Shown here: one piece after another, positions 31,201 through 40,126 of the stretch
How positions within the stretch are numbered: position 1 is the first letter of the stretch
Layout: every line of letters begins with the position of its first letter
DNA from: Zeugodacus cucurbitae
Lineage: Eukaryota; Arthropoda; Insecta; Diptera; Tephritidae
Direction: 5' to 3'
DNA: 64,000 bases
Assembly: GCF_028554725.1 (NCBI RefSeq)
Contig: NC_071669.1
Span: forward strand, 29,068,001 to 29,132,000
The notes under the pieces: generated by a model
What the model was told of the DNA's origin: nothing
Database searches by the model: none
What the model saw: only the letters and a program-made list of their open reading frames with translations
Made by a program: the position numbers and the translations under genes

Positions 31201-34200
31201 GTTAAAAGTAGTTAAATGAAAACACTCTGTGGGACACATGCGTCCCGGCAGTATTGAAAGGGTTAAATTAAAAATAAAATAAATATTTTACAACCTATTT
31301 CACTCACTTAAAATGACGCTACGCACAATTTTCACTTCAAATATTTGAAATGAAACTGTTGGCATTGCATTAAAAATACATTTTACTTTAATATATATTT
31401 TTGAAGTAAGAATTCTATGTTTTAAAAATCACTTTTCACTCTAATATTTACAAGATTTATATATATATTGGTCTACAACTTTGCTTCCGCCGTTTTGTTT
31501 TGTAAATTTAAGTTTTTTTTTTGTATAAAAACGGTTACAAATGTCGATGAGCCTCAGCCGCACTTTCCTTGGAATTTAAAAAGAAAAGCAAAATTTCCCG
31601 CAAATGTCGAGAATTGGGCTCAAAAAGTGACATTTTCAGTTGAGAATAAGTTTTGGAAGCAAACTGATCTCTACAAATATTTTGTTGGGTTAAAGTTGGC
31701 ACAAATGTCAAAGATCGATATAAAAAGATTTAATCGATTTAATGGACCAGTGCTTGACCCTAGAGACATCTATTGGAAAACGGCGGAAGCAAAGTTGTAT
31801 AATATATATATATACTAGCTGACCCGGCGAACTTCGCCCCGCCCAATTTTTATTTGAAATAGTTAAAACGCTTTTTGAACTCTGTTCATTGCTTATTTGT
31901 CTGACCATACATATGTACATAACTTTATTAATTTCACGGATTGTATGTGATTTTTTCTTAAATTTAGAATATTAGAAGTCATAGATTCGTATAACTTTAC
32001 CACAAATAATATAAACTTCAAACAATGCATTTTCATTTAATGTTTTTAGCAAGTGGCAGCTTTTGTTATGACAGCCTAAGTCCATGAACATTTAAAAAGA
32101 AATATAGCGCCATCTACTGTTACATAGCGTACTTAGCGCCACCAACTGGTGGATAGCTCTTTGCTAATAATAAACAAATAATTTGCAATAAATAAATAAT
32201 GCGACTATAAGGAGAGTTATAAACTATCCTATCTTTCAAGTTGGACCAAACTGCACACAGTGTTAAAAATTTCATTAAAATCGGTTCAGTAGTTTAGGAG
32301 TCCATCGAAAACAAACAATGTGACACTTGATTTTTATATATTAAGATTTACAATTATGAGGAAAAGGAGCGCTGATACATTGTAGATACGAAAAAGAGGA
32401 ATTTTTGGAATTTCCTCTTCTATTATTTGTCAATCTTATTGTCTTTCCAAGAATTTGATAAATTCGAAGAGATGTTGCTGCTATAATTCAACGGTTGCAT
32501 TTTTTATTATTTTCCTTGGGTATCATCAGCGAGTGTGCATTGCCCATTACCCTTTCTATTAAAATTAAATTTGGCTGTTCGTGAGTAAAATGAGTAAAAT
32601 TAATATTTGTGCCGCGCATCCTCAATTACACCCCAAGCTTGCGAATTTCTCTATGTTCACCTCATTTGGAAGTTTTGTCTTGTATAAACAAATGAACAAG
32701 TATTGTCATTTTTTGAGGAAATGTATTTAATCCCATCAAGGGATTCGAATCCAAGTTGGGGTGGGAGGTGGTAATTTCTTGAAATTGTTATAATTGTAGT
32801 GGTCATAGGGATGCGCTTATGCCACAGTTCATACAGTAAAAAACCTTATTCGTGGGGAATTCTCGGTGGTAAGATAGCCGCTATTTTTGAAAAACGCAGT
32901 GCTGTATACAGTGAGTACTTAATTTTAGTAAAACTTGAGTCATAAAATTGCAAATATTATATATATAGCTGTCTTCTATAAAGCTTATATTTATGCTATA
33001 TTTCAATTATAGAAGATTTTAACATCAATGTGTGCCATATTATTGCAAAAAAATTTTATAATGTAGATGAGATATTTTATAAGTGGTGAGAATAAAATAC
33101 AGCGCTCATACAAGTACTTCGCTGTGGTAAGTTATTTTTGGCCACATTTATTTAACCTTTACTGACACAAAATTAACAAAAAAATTAATTTTTGCTAGTT
33201 TTTACTTAAATTATTTACAAATAATTATATTTAAAAAGCTTTGAATTGCAAAGCTTGGAAGTACACAAAAGCTTTATGAGCTTGAAATGATACGTGGTCG
33301 CCTCCTTATTAAACATTTTTAAAACAAAATATGTCATGATCCTATTGAATAGGTATTACAAACCATTGGGTCCAAGGTAACAAGAATCAAAATCGTCATT
33401 TAATACTAATACAAGTTTATTTTATGAAATTTATAAAAAGCTCAAGAGCTTTTACCAAGTTTGACGAATCCTACACTTTTTATTTTGTAAAAGTATAGGC
33501 GTCTTCAGAGATCTACCCTTTCTCAAATATTGTTAAAGACAGCAAACAATTGTGCATTTTAAAATATTCATTATACATATAACCATATAGTAAATATGAA
33601 AAGGAATTTATATGAAGGAAATCGTTTGCAATTATATCAATTTCCATACAATGTCTAATCGATTGCTTACTTTCTATAGAAGACATTGCTAAGTTTGAAA
33701 AGTTGGCCAAGAACTATTTTGAACCAGACATACATACTCTTTCAAGGTTATTTAGTGAAAATTATTCAAATTGTTTCATAGTAATATTAAATCATTTAAA
33801 ATTTGAAAGCCCCAAATGCAGTGTCACCAACCCAGGGATGTATTTATTTTAATAATATATTTATAAATTAGTTGAATCGCGTTATACACTTGTACTTAAA
33901 ATATAACTAACTTATCAATAAATAACATCAAACGACATCATCGACCATCAAATTTAATAAATATGCGAAATAATTTAAAATAATTCCAATAATAATGAAA
34001 AAATTTATTTAATTTTATAATTATTTAAGTACTTTGTGTAGATTAAATGCTAGCACAACACCCAAATTACCAAAATTGTAGCAAAAAAGCGTTGCACACA
34101 ACCCAAGTACGCCTCGGTGGTGTGTTAGAAGATGAAATTTAATGTAAACAAACCAAAGGTTTTCTACTGTATATACTGAGGCTTATGCGTTGTCGAAATT

Positions 34201-37200
34201 TCATTTGTTTTGTGTCTTCATAAATTGTGAACGATCGCGAATTAGTACAATTATATTTTTTTTTAACGTCTCAATATAAAAACGTCTCGATTTTTCTCTT
34301 CTTCACCAACTGTTTGCATTTGCTTCTATAATGTAAACGCTTTAATTCAGCGAACACACTTGGCTGGCGCCATTTTGAAAATGAAATATCAAATGTCCAT
34401 CAAAAAATTCTACCATCGGATAGATAACAACCTCAGTATATACAGTAGAAAACCTCTTTTTGTTTACATTAATCTTCATCTTTTAACACACCACCGAGGT
34501 GTACTTGGGTTGTGTGCTACGCTTTTTTTTGCTACAATTGTGGTAATTAGGGTGTTGTGCTAGCATTTAATCTTCACAAAACTTTTAAAGTTCGATAAAC
34601 AGTACTTAAATAATTATTAAATAAAATAAATTTTTTCATTATTATTGGAATTATTTTAAATTATTTCGGATATTTATTAAATTTTATGTGGTTTTAAGTG
34701 TTATTTATTGATAAGTTAGTTATATTTTATGTACAAGTGTATAACGCGATTCAACTTATTTTTAAATATTGTATTAAAATAAATACATCCCTGGGTTGGT
34801 GACACTGTATTTGGCGCTTTCAAATTTTAAAAGATTTAATATTACTATTAAACAATTTGAATAATTTTCACTAAATAACCTTGAAAGAGTATGTTTGTCT
34901 GGTTCAAGATAGTTCTTGGCAAACTTTTCAAGCATTGGCAATGTCTTCCATAGATAGTCAGCAATCTATTAGACATTGTATGGAAATTGATATAATTGAA
35001 AACGATTTCCTTCAGAGAAATTCATTTTCATATTTATATGGTTATATGTATAATGAATATTTTAAAATGCACAATTGGTTGCTGTCTTTAACATAATTCG
35101 AGAAAGGGTAGATCTCTGAAGACGCCTATACTTTTACAAAATAAAAAGTGTAGAATTTGTCAAACTTAGTAAAAGCTCTTGAGCTTTTTGTAAATTTCAT
35201 AAAAAACTTATATTAGTATTAAATGACGATTTTGATTCTTGTTACCTTGGACCCGATGGTTTGAAATGCCTATTCAATAGGATCATGACATATTTTGTTT
35301 TAAAAATGTTTAATAAGGAGGCAACCACGTATCATTTGAAGCTATGTACTTCCAAGCTATGCAATTCAAAGTATTTTAAATATAATTGTTTGTAATAATT
35401 TAAGTAAAAACTAGCAAAAATGGATTTTTTGCTAATTTTGTGTCAGTTAAGTTTAAATAAATGTGGCCAAAAATAACGTACCACAGAAAAGTACTTGTAT
35501 GAGAGCTGTATTTTATTCGCACCACTTATGAAATATCTCATCAACATTTAATATTTTTTTTGCAATAATATGGCACACATTGATGTTAAAATCTTCTATA
35601 ATTGAAATATAGTATAAATAAATAATTTCGCTTTATATAAGACAGCTATATACATAATATTTGCTATTTTATGACTAAAGTTTTACTAAAATGAAGTACT
35701 CAATATATACAGCACTGCGTTTTTCCAAGATGGCGGCTATCTTACCACCGAGAATTCCCCACGAATAAGGTTTTCTACTGTATGTACTGTGATAACAACT
35801 CTTAACATCCTTCAACAAACCTCTCAGAGCGCCTTTCTCTTGCCTTCATTTTATCACTCATTATTTACATGCGCTCCCATTATATCGCGTATTTCTCTCA
35901 ACTCGCCTGCTAGGACATTATAGGCTTCCTTAGCTTCCTCCATTGACCTTAATTCTAAACAATCCGTTTTTCGTGCACAACATATTGATAAGCCATAAGG
36001 AACAAAGATATATGGGTGTCTCATTATTTCCCTACGACTTTCCTCAAATGTTCGTCTAAAGTTCGACTGAATCGTTTATCATGCTATCAACCTCCTAGAA
36101 TATAATTTTACTAGCTCTTTACCCGCGGCTTCGCCCGCAGTGGAGTCATTAAATAAGTATGAGAGACAAAGGGTAAGGGTATAATAATAGAAATGAGTCA
36201 ATATGATAACTAAATTTGATTGTTTGGCTGAGATCAACAATTTTTAAAAATTACTACAGACAGAAGTTTCACCACTTTAATATATGCTTATTGAAATGCA
36301 ACAACAAATGTTAAAATATATTTCACCGTAACACAAATAAATAATTCTGAATTCTAACAATTTAAAAAAATAAAATACAAAGTATTAATTTAAGATATTT
36401 TTGTAGACAATGTTATAAGTTTTCCTGTCGCGTGCAAATATGTGTAAATTCCTGGCATTAGATACACGTGAACAGGCTACATAAAGCTGACCATGAGAGT
36501 AGCATGGGTTTTCTAAATGCACTCCTGCTACCTGTAATGTTTGTCCTTGTGCCTTGTTTATAGTAACAGCAAAGCTAAGCTTGACGGGAAACTGAATGCT
36601 TTTTAATTGGAATGGAAGGTCAGTGGGAATAATTGGTATCCGAGGTATTATAACACTATTTCCCTTACCGACACCTGTTAAAATAGTAGCACCAAGTATG
36701 TTTTGTCCCAATTTTGTTATCCGAAGCTTTGTTCCATTACATAGCCGAGGAGCATCTAGATTTCGCATAAGCATTACTGGTACATTTAGTTTAAATTGAA
36801 GTTTATGGGACGGTACACCCGATAGTTCAAGTGAATTTAAAAACTCCACAGGATATGAAGTACTTAGTTCCGTATCCATAATTGTATCCATTGACAAGTA
36901 TTCCTTCATTTCTCCCTGAACCTCGTTTAAAATGTCAGTGTTGATCCTATTAACGATTTCATTTCTTGGTGCTAATATTGCTCTTGCACACAACCACTGA
37001 TCACTACACAAATTTTGTTGCAATTCCGGAAAAACATTAGCAATGAGATCCACATCACTTTCTACTAAATTACAAAATTCTCTTGACAGTGATATGTAGG
37101 CTTCAGCGTCAACGTCTAAACAACCATCACCAATTTTCAACAACATTTCTGCGTAAAGTCCTGAATCCACGTCATTATGAAGATGCACCCTCATATTCGT

Positions 37201-40126
37201 TTTCAGGCGGAGTTTTTCAACCGTCGACCCTAAGCTTGACGATTTAATGCACGCTTGAATTCCATCTGCTGGTGTCCCCCTCTGAATCACTGGGAAGGTT
37301 TGACGGAAATCACCAGCCAATAAAACTACCATGCCTCCCATTATATCTGTACTATCTCGCAAGTCCTGGAGGGTCCGGTTTAAAGCTTCTATAGCCTTCT
37401 TGTGGGACATTGTACTTTCATCCCACACTAAAAGCTTGCATTCTCGTGAACTATTTTTACTAAAATTACAGATGGGCGAATCTTCCTGTGCCAAATTCAA
37501 TGGTAATTTTAAAACGGAATGTGCCGTACGACCGCCGTTTATTAGCGTCGCGGCAATACCTGACGAAGCTACGGCAACTGCTATTTTTTGGTCTTTTCTG
37601 ACGGACATTAATAATAAGTTAAGTAAAAACGTTTTTCCAGTTCCTCCTGGTGCATCGAGAAAGAAGAGTCCACCACTACCGGAGTCTATTTTACGTAAAA
37701 CTTGATGGAAAACATGATTTTGCTCTGGAAGTAATTGAGGAACTAATTCTGTCACTTGATGTTGGAGTGCTATGAAATCATAATCTAGTTCTCGCGCAAT
37801 TTCATTATCAAAATCATCCATATTGTCTCGTCGAGGGCTCGACATTCCAAAATCATCTAATTTTTTTCCATCGTAAAAACCTTGTTTTCGATTATAATTA
37901 GCGTTTTATTGTAGACATGTCCATTGAAAGTAATATCTGTGTGTACTTGCTGCAGTTGATGTAAAATATCTTCAGCCATGTATTCTTTATACTTATTCCA
38001 AAGAGTTTGAGGGTTAGAAAGACCGCAAGAAGATAAAAGCGTAGCGTAAAGTTACCTGATTTTATCTGGTGATCGGCATTGTACAACTTCCTCCATTGTT
38101 TCGTCCCAATGATGATCATTTTCAAACAGTCGCCGAGCTTCACATGCTTCTCGGTATGTTTGACATTCTTGACCATTGACAATTTTAAGTTCTGTAAAGC
38201 TAATTGGACCTCTAACATGATGCAACAACATGCGCAGACAAAAGCATTCAAAATTCGTAACCTGTACGGTATAGACACGACCAAGAGTATCCGATGCTTT
38301 AACCCCAGGTTGGTTTTGAACAGGTGTACCATGAATACGACGACACCATTCTTTTTTTGTACTGTTCCATGTATAATAACGGGGAACCTCAGAGTACAAT
38401 AATGTCTTTGCAAAAGTATCATTCTGACAAAGGTGAAAAAAGGCAGTTAGCGTGGTCTTAGGAGGAGATAAAATCCTGTCTTGAAAGGTATTTTCATCAA
38501 AAAAGACACGCTGTCCATTTTCTAAGTGTACTGCATGATAGGTAACAGTGGGATATCTTTCGTGTAATGGAAACCCAAGAAGCCGCCATGCACCTTCATT
38601 ACTACTGACATATCTTCTTGTTTTATCTTTCGTAAAAAAAAATTGTTTTTAATATAAAGTACCCTATGTTGCTTCTAGTACCTTCAAGAGTATATGTACA
38701 AAGTTTCATGATGATCGGTTCATTAGTTTTTGCGTGAAAGCGTAACAAACAAACTTACATTCGCATTTATAATATTAGTAGGGATTGAATCACCATATCT
38801 CGTTACCCAATTGTTAATGAATACGTCATTAGTTTCAGTCTCTCGAATATGTATTGTGTATACTTCTGGGCATTTTCTGAAGTAGTCCATGACTACCAAA
38901 ACATGTTCGTTCACTAATATACTGGTGAGAAATGAACTAGATTTATCCTTGGCAATCCGCTCAAATGGAGTATCCATATTGTATTGCTTTATCTTACCAT
39001 GACACTTTAATGAGTTAGACTTTATTGAACGATTTCAACATAACTTTTTTGGCACTTTTACATGTAAATTTTATTATATATACATATGCATATTAACTTT
39101 TGAATATTAAAATTGGATACTTTTTAAATAGGGTGCACTATTGTTATTAAACCGGCTGAGGACACCCCACTTACAGCTCTAGCACTTGTTAAATTGGCGG
39201 AGGAGGCTGGTTTTCCAGATGGTGTGATTAATATTGTGACGACGAATAATGCCGCTCCCATTGGGGATTTGTTTTGTAAGAGTCCTGATGTTAGGGGTAT
39301 ATCCTTCACTGGATCTACAGAAGTTGGAAAATGGTTATTCCGAAATTCCTCAGACGGAATTAAACGAATATCATTGGAATTAGGTGGAAATGCTCCGTTT
39401 ATTGTGTTTAACACTGCAAACTTAGAAAAAGCTGTTGATGCTGCAATCGCTTCCAAATTTCGAAACTGTGGGCAGACTTGTGTATCAGCAAATCGCTTCT
39501 TTTTGCAAGATGAAATACATAACAAATTTATCGATTTACTAAAACAAAAGGTTGAAGCATTGAAGGTTGGAGATGGTTCAAAACAAGATGTGCAAATTGG
39601 ACCGCTTATAAATAGCATGCAGTTTAATAAGGTAAGGTGATAACATTATTTCAATTAAAATACTTTACCATTATCACTTTAGGTTAGCTCATACGTTGAA
39701 GATGCCCGTTCCAAAGGTGGTAAAATATTATTTGGTGGCAGACCTCTAGAAGACCTGGGAAAGCTTTTTTACTCACCTACAATAATCTCAAATGTGCCAT
39801 CCAATGCTAAATTGTATTCGGAGGAAATCTTTGGGCCCGTCGTTTCAATAGTCAAATTTAAAACCGAGGAAGAGGTTATACGAGCAGCTAACAATTCCAG
39901 GCGAGGTCTTGCTGGATATTTTTTCAGTGAAAATATTCAACAAGTATTTAGAGTTGCGAGACTTCTGGAAGTTGGTATGGTTGGTGTAAATGAGGGATTA
40001 ATTTCTGCCGCCGAAGCACCGTTTGGTGGTGTTAAAGAATCAGGCATTGGACGTGAAGGTAGTCATCATGGTATTGACGAATACGTCGAAATAAAATATA
40101 TTTGTATGGGAAACTTGAAATACTAA
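25230..40126 (+). CDS. Ssadh: Succinate-semialdehyde dehydrogenase (ALDH5A1 type), four exons
   Basis: Exons 25230-25508, 25561-25849, 39132-39631 and 39683-40126 have GT/AG borders and join to one frame of 503 residues, the normal family size. The enzyme oxidises succinate semialdehyde to succinate with NAD+ in the GABA shunt of mitochondria; the N-terminus (MLFCNSLRPKLTLSATRTFS) is basic and hydroxylated like an import signal. Visible motifs: PWNFP at 171-175 with catalytic Asn173, IKPAEDTP after Lys196, FTGSTEVGK at 248-256 (NAD fold), ELGG with Glu272, and GQTC with catalytic Cys306. The residue two after that Cys is Ser308, where the human enzyme has the redox-switch Cys; an extra Cys302 lies just before. 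Identification is firm; aldehyde specificity is inferred from overall similarity. Confidence 0.95.
25509..25560 (+). other. SSADH intron 1 (52 bp)
   Basis: Donor gtaggc after TTAAAA, acceptor ttttacag at 25560. Splicing joins Lys93 to Lys94 in phase 0. The size is typical for short dipteran introns. Confidence 0.9.
25935..26302 (+). repeat. Rep-C copy 3
   Basis: Undisturbed copy with tttaacacacacatctcatt, aagcaaaaattacttatttt, gaacatgtttctgtgttcac and cttttcgtagaacttttttc, ending directly at the start of Rep-A copy 4 (atgtatataaa then caagtaagg). It has no MITE-D at the site where copies 1 and 6 carry one. Confidence 0.65.
26303..28545 (+). repeat. Rep-A copy 4, split by Rep-A copy 5
   Basis: The copy starts caagtaaggaagggctaag at 26305, breaks at 27006 in an A run after cacacttccac, and resumes at 28160 with ttacgtcaaaatatgcccat, the text that normally follows that A run (compare 59788-59815). 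The interval is a whole second Rep-A. Tail near 28490-28545. Confidence 0.8.
27007..28159 (+). mobile_element. Rep-A copy 5, complete, inserted in copy 4
   Basis: About 1.15 kb from acaagtaaggaaaggctaag to ttgcgagagtataaaaa. Because it sits as a block within another Rep-A, both family ends can be read directly. Its ends share the inverted string tatactctcgcaa / ttgcgagagtata, offset about 50 bases from the left tip. Internal landmarks: gggcgtggcagtgttccga, ggacggacagac simple repeat. No protein is encoded; frames up to 94 residues are not supported. A mobile origin is clear, the class is not. Confidence 0.8.
28553..28700 (+). repeat. Rep-F unit
   Basis: ctctccagggtgtctgaagt, cgtgtagaactcctttctgc and ctggtcgagccaacac, as in the copy at 60195-60400. 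It adjoins the tails of two Rep-A copies. Confidence 0.55.
28712..30272 (-). repeat. Rep-A copy 6, split by a Jockey tail
   Basis: Minus-strand copy from the tail (tttttatactctcgcaac at 28711) to the head (cccttccttacttgtt at 30270). The Jockey fragment 29473-29831 interrupts it. Subtracting that leaves about 1.2 kb, equal to copy 5. Confidence 0.8.
29473..29831 (-). mobile_element. Jockey LINE 3' end, 5'-truncated, with target duplication
   Basis: T run at 29472-29482 (poly(A) of the element), then the same 3' region as the copy at 3990. Flanked by atgaaactt at 29465-29473 and 29832-29840. The minus strand 29814-29608 still encodes MLRTITGSPWYMRNENIHKD and KKYISKLREHPNPLANALVH, the last 68 codons of ORF2, which are missing from the 3990 copy after its last shift. 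Confidence 0.88.
30290..30560 (-). repeat. Rep-C/Rep-K fragment
   Basis: Shares ttggcaaaaaagaggaat, taatataattgaatgttagc and gccgaatatctcgaaaact with 13000-13140 and 60480-60560. Reverse orientation relative to 13000. Confidence 0.5.
30592..30650 (+). mobile_element. Very short 3' tail of the Jockey/X-like LINE
   Basis: tcaggcagggatagataacc followed by (CAA)n, identical to the last bases of the element at 9802-12419. Only about 60 bases were inserted, an extreme 5' truncation. The phrase 'tatgaccct' occurs on both sides (near 30561 and 30650), a probable target duplication. Confidence 0.75.
30660..31309. repeat. Rep-K and Rep-L fragments, remainder unassigned
   Basis: 30690-30730 and 30915-31020 are Rep-K text (aaagaaatcggaattgtgcc, taggtaccgcagacgc). 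30775-30905 is Rep-L, also present around 41505-41626 and 42108-42190 (acaatagcagttcaataatt, ttcgattacagtag). From 31030 to 31309 nothing was recognised. Confidence 0.45.
31310..31473 (+). repeat. Rep-C copy 5, split by two insertions
   Basis: Rep-C text runs to aagatttatatatatatt and resumes at 32347 with tttacaattatgaggaaaa and cattgtagata, matching 13095-13140. In between are the mariner MITE and the short Helitron. Confidence 0.55.
31474..31799. mobile_element. MITE-J: mariner-type miniature element
   Basis: 326 bp with perfect 23 bp inverted ends beginning tacaactttgcttccgccgt (31474-31496 and 31777-31799). TA dinucleotides surround the ends, as expected for Tc1/mariner TA insertion. 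The inside has a chance 116-residue frame crossing the ends that shows no transposase motif, so it is non-autonomous. Confidence 0.85.
31815..32346 (-). mobile_element. Short non-autonomous Helitron
   Basis: On the minus strand it starts TCTTAATATATAAAAATCAA after an A (32347 complement) and ends GGTCAGCTAG before a T at 31815. A perfect hairpin GGCGAA-c-TTCGCC (31826-31838) lies just inside the 3' end. 532 bp, no coding capacity. It follows the mariner MITE by 15 bases of (TA)n. Confidence 0.9.
32400..32814. other. Intron DNA without recognised feature
   Basis: AT-rich, no gene or repeat end recognised. Confidence 0.4.
32823..34180 (+). mobile_element. hAT-type non-autonomous element, copy 1
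   Basis: 1358 bp with ends cacagttcatacagta... and, from the other side, ctcagtatatacagtagaaa; flanked by the 8 bp string gcttatgc at 32815-32822 and 34181-34188. An 8 bp duplication and CAG-starting ends are typical of hAT elements. No transposase frame longer than 65 codons. Copy 2 lies 251 bp away in the opposite orientation. Confidence 0.9.
34181..34431. other. 251 bp between the two hAT copies
   Basis: Original intron sequence including both inner target duplications. It would be the loop of the hairpin formed by the two copies. No feature was recognised. Confidence 0.6.
34432..35791 (-). mobile_element. hAT-type non-autonomous element, copy 2, inverted
   Basis: 1360 bp, starting ctcagtatatacagtagaaa and ending ttttctactgtatgtactgtg, with ataacaac at 34424-34431 and 35792-35799. 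It is the reverse of copy 1 over its whole length, with scattered substitutions. The two target duplications differ, so these are two independent insertions. Confidence 0.9.
35854..36078 (-). pseudogene. Unassigned 74-codon open frame
   Basis: Read on the minus strand: TIQSNFRRTFEESRREIMRH, PYIFVPYGLSICCARKTDCL, then a charged helix-like EAKEAYNVLAGELREIRDIM, ending GAHVNNE and a stop. Codon use and composition look protein-like and unlike the AT-rich surroundings. It lies between hAT copy 2 and the Helitron 3' end and could be part of the retroelement the Helitron landed in, or a captured exon. I do not recognise the family. Confidence 0.35.
36385..37845 (-). CDS. Helitron Pif1-like helicase, C-terminal part, open for 486 codons
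   Basis: Walker A GGTGKT at residues 67-72, Walker B LLVWDES at 138-144, GDFRQTFPV at 178-186, KLSFAVTINKAQGQTL near 425 and YVACSRV near the end: all expected helicase motifs of Helitron Rep-Hel proteins, in order. The ATG at 37845 is not a family start: the same protein continues upstream in another frame (IIIENKVFTMEKK, DDFGMSSPRRDN). The catalytic helicase part is thus undamaged while the rest is not. It would unwind DNA in rolling-circle transposition. Expression is unknown. Confidence 0.85.
   Translation of the reverse strand: MSSPRRDNMDDFDNEIARELDYDFIALQHQVTELVPQLLPEQNHVFHQVLRKIDSGSGGLFFLDAPGGTGKTFLLNLLLMSVRKDQKIAVAVASSGIAATLINGGRTAHSVLKLPLNLAQEDSPICNFSKNSSRECKLLVWDESTMSHKKAIEALNRTLQDLRDSTDIMGGMVVLLAGDFRQTFPVIQRGTPADGIQACIKSSSLGSTVEKLRLKTNMRVHLHNDVDSGLYAEMLLKIGDGCLDVDAEAYISLSREFCNLVESDVDLIANVFPELQQNLCSDQWLCARAILAPRNEIVNRINTDILNEVQGEMKEYLSMDTIMDTELSTSYPVEFLNSLELSGVPSHKLQFKLNVPVMLMRNLDAPRLCNGTKLRITKLGQNILGATILTGVGKGNSVIIPRIPIIPTDLPFQLKSIQFPVKLSFAVTINKAQGQTLQVAGVHLENPCYSHGQLYVACSRVSNARNLHIFARDRKTYNIVYKNILN
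37846..38640 (-). pseudogene. Helitron Rep-Hel middle region, frameshifted
   Basis: Minus strand: near 38630-38420 the text reads RRYVSSNEGAWRLLGFPLHE and ENGQRVFFDENTFQDR, then 38399-38052 MYSEVPRYYTWNSTKKEWCR, VTNFECFCLRMLLHHVRGPI, CEARRLFENDHHWDETMEEV, then SCGLSNPQTLWNKYKEYMAE to 37900. This is the conserved section between Rep and helicase in Helitron proteins. Shifts near 38410 and 38050 and a stop near 37868 separate it from the helicase frame. Confidence 0.8.
38785..38996 (-). pseudogene. Ty3/gypsy-type integrase fragment
   Basis: Minus strand: MDTPFERIAKDKSSSFLTSI, then VLVVMDYFRKCPEVYTIHIR and VFINNWVTRYG. The D-F-KWPE core and the FINNWV-RYG block match integrases of Ty3/gypsy LTR elements. 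The fragment stops where the Helitron 5' end begins, so the Helitron landed in it or in a larger relic. About 70 codons remain; the catalytic triad is incomplete. Confidence 0.7.
39632..39682 (+). other. SSADH intron 3 (51 bp)
   Basis: Donor gtaagg after AATAAG, acceptor atcactttag at 39682; phase 0 between Lys356 and Val357. Confidence 0.9.

Larger units (their letters stand above)
36111..38784 (-). mobile_element. Helitron with a long open helicase frame
   Basis: On the minus strand it starts TCCCTACTAATATTATAAAT after an A (38785) and ends with a GC-rich dyad and GAGCTAG before a T at 36111. Length 2674 bp. The helicase part is on the same strand. There is no HUH Rep domain, so the N-terminal half of the usual Rep-Hel protein was lost; the ends are intact, so it could have moved only with help from another copy. 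It lies in SSADH intron 2, antisense to the gene. Confidence 0.9.
25850..39131 (+). other. SSADH intron 2 (13.3 kb), filled with transposons
   Basis: Donor gtttga at 25850 splits the codon of Gly190 (phase 1); acceptor tttttaaatag ends at 39131. Nearly all of the 13,282 bases are accounted for by Rep-C, Rep-A, Rep-F, Jockey tails, mariner and hAT elements, Helitrons and an LTR-retroelement scrap. The other two introns are 52 and 51 bases, so the growth is confined to this one. Both flanking exons show normal catalytic motifs, which argues that the gene is still used. Confidence 0.9.

Noticed and set aside
31468..31818. 116-codon frame across the mariner MITE
   Set aside because: Begins and ends in the terminal repeats and flanks, and shows no D,D34D transposase text.
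32823..35791. Single giant foldback element with 1.36 kb arms
   Set aside because: Each arm has its own ends and its own, different 8 bp target duplication, so these are two separate insertions.
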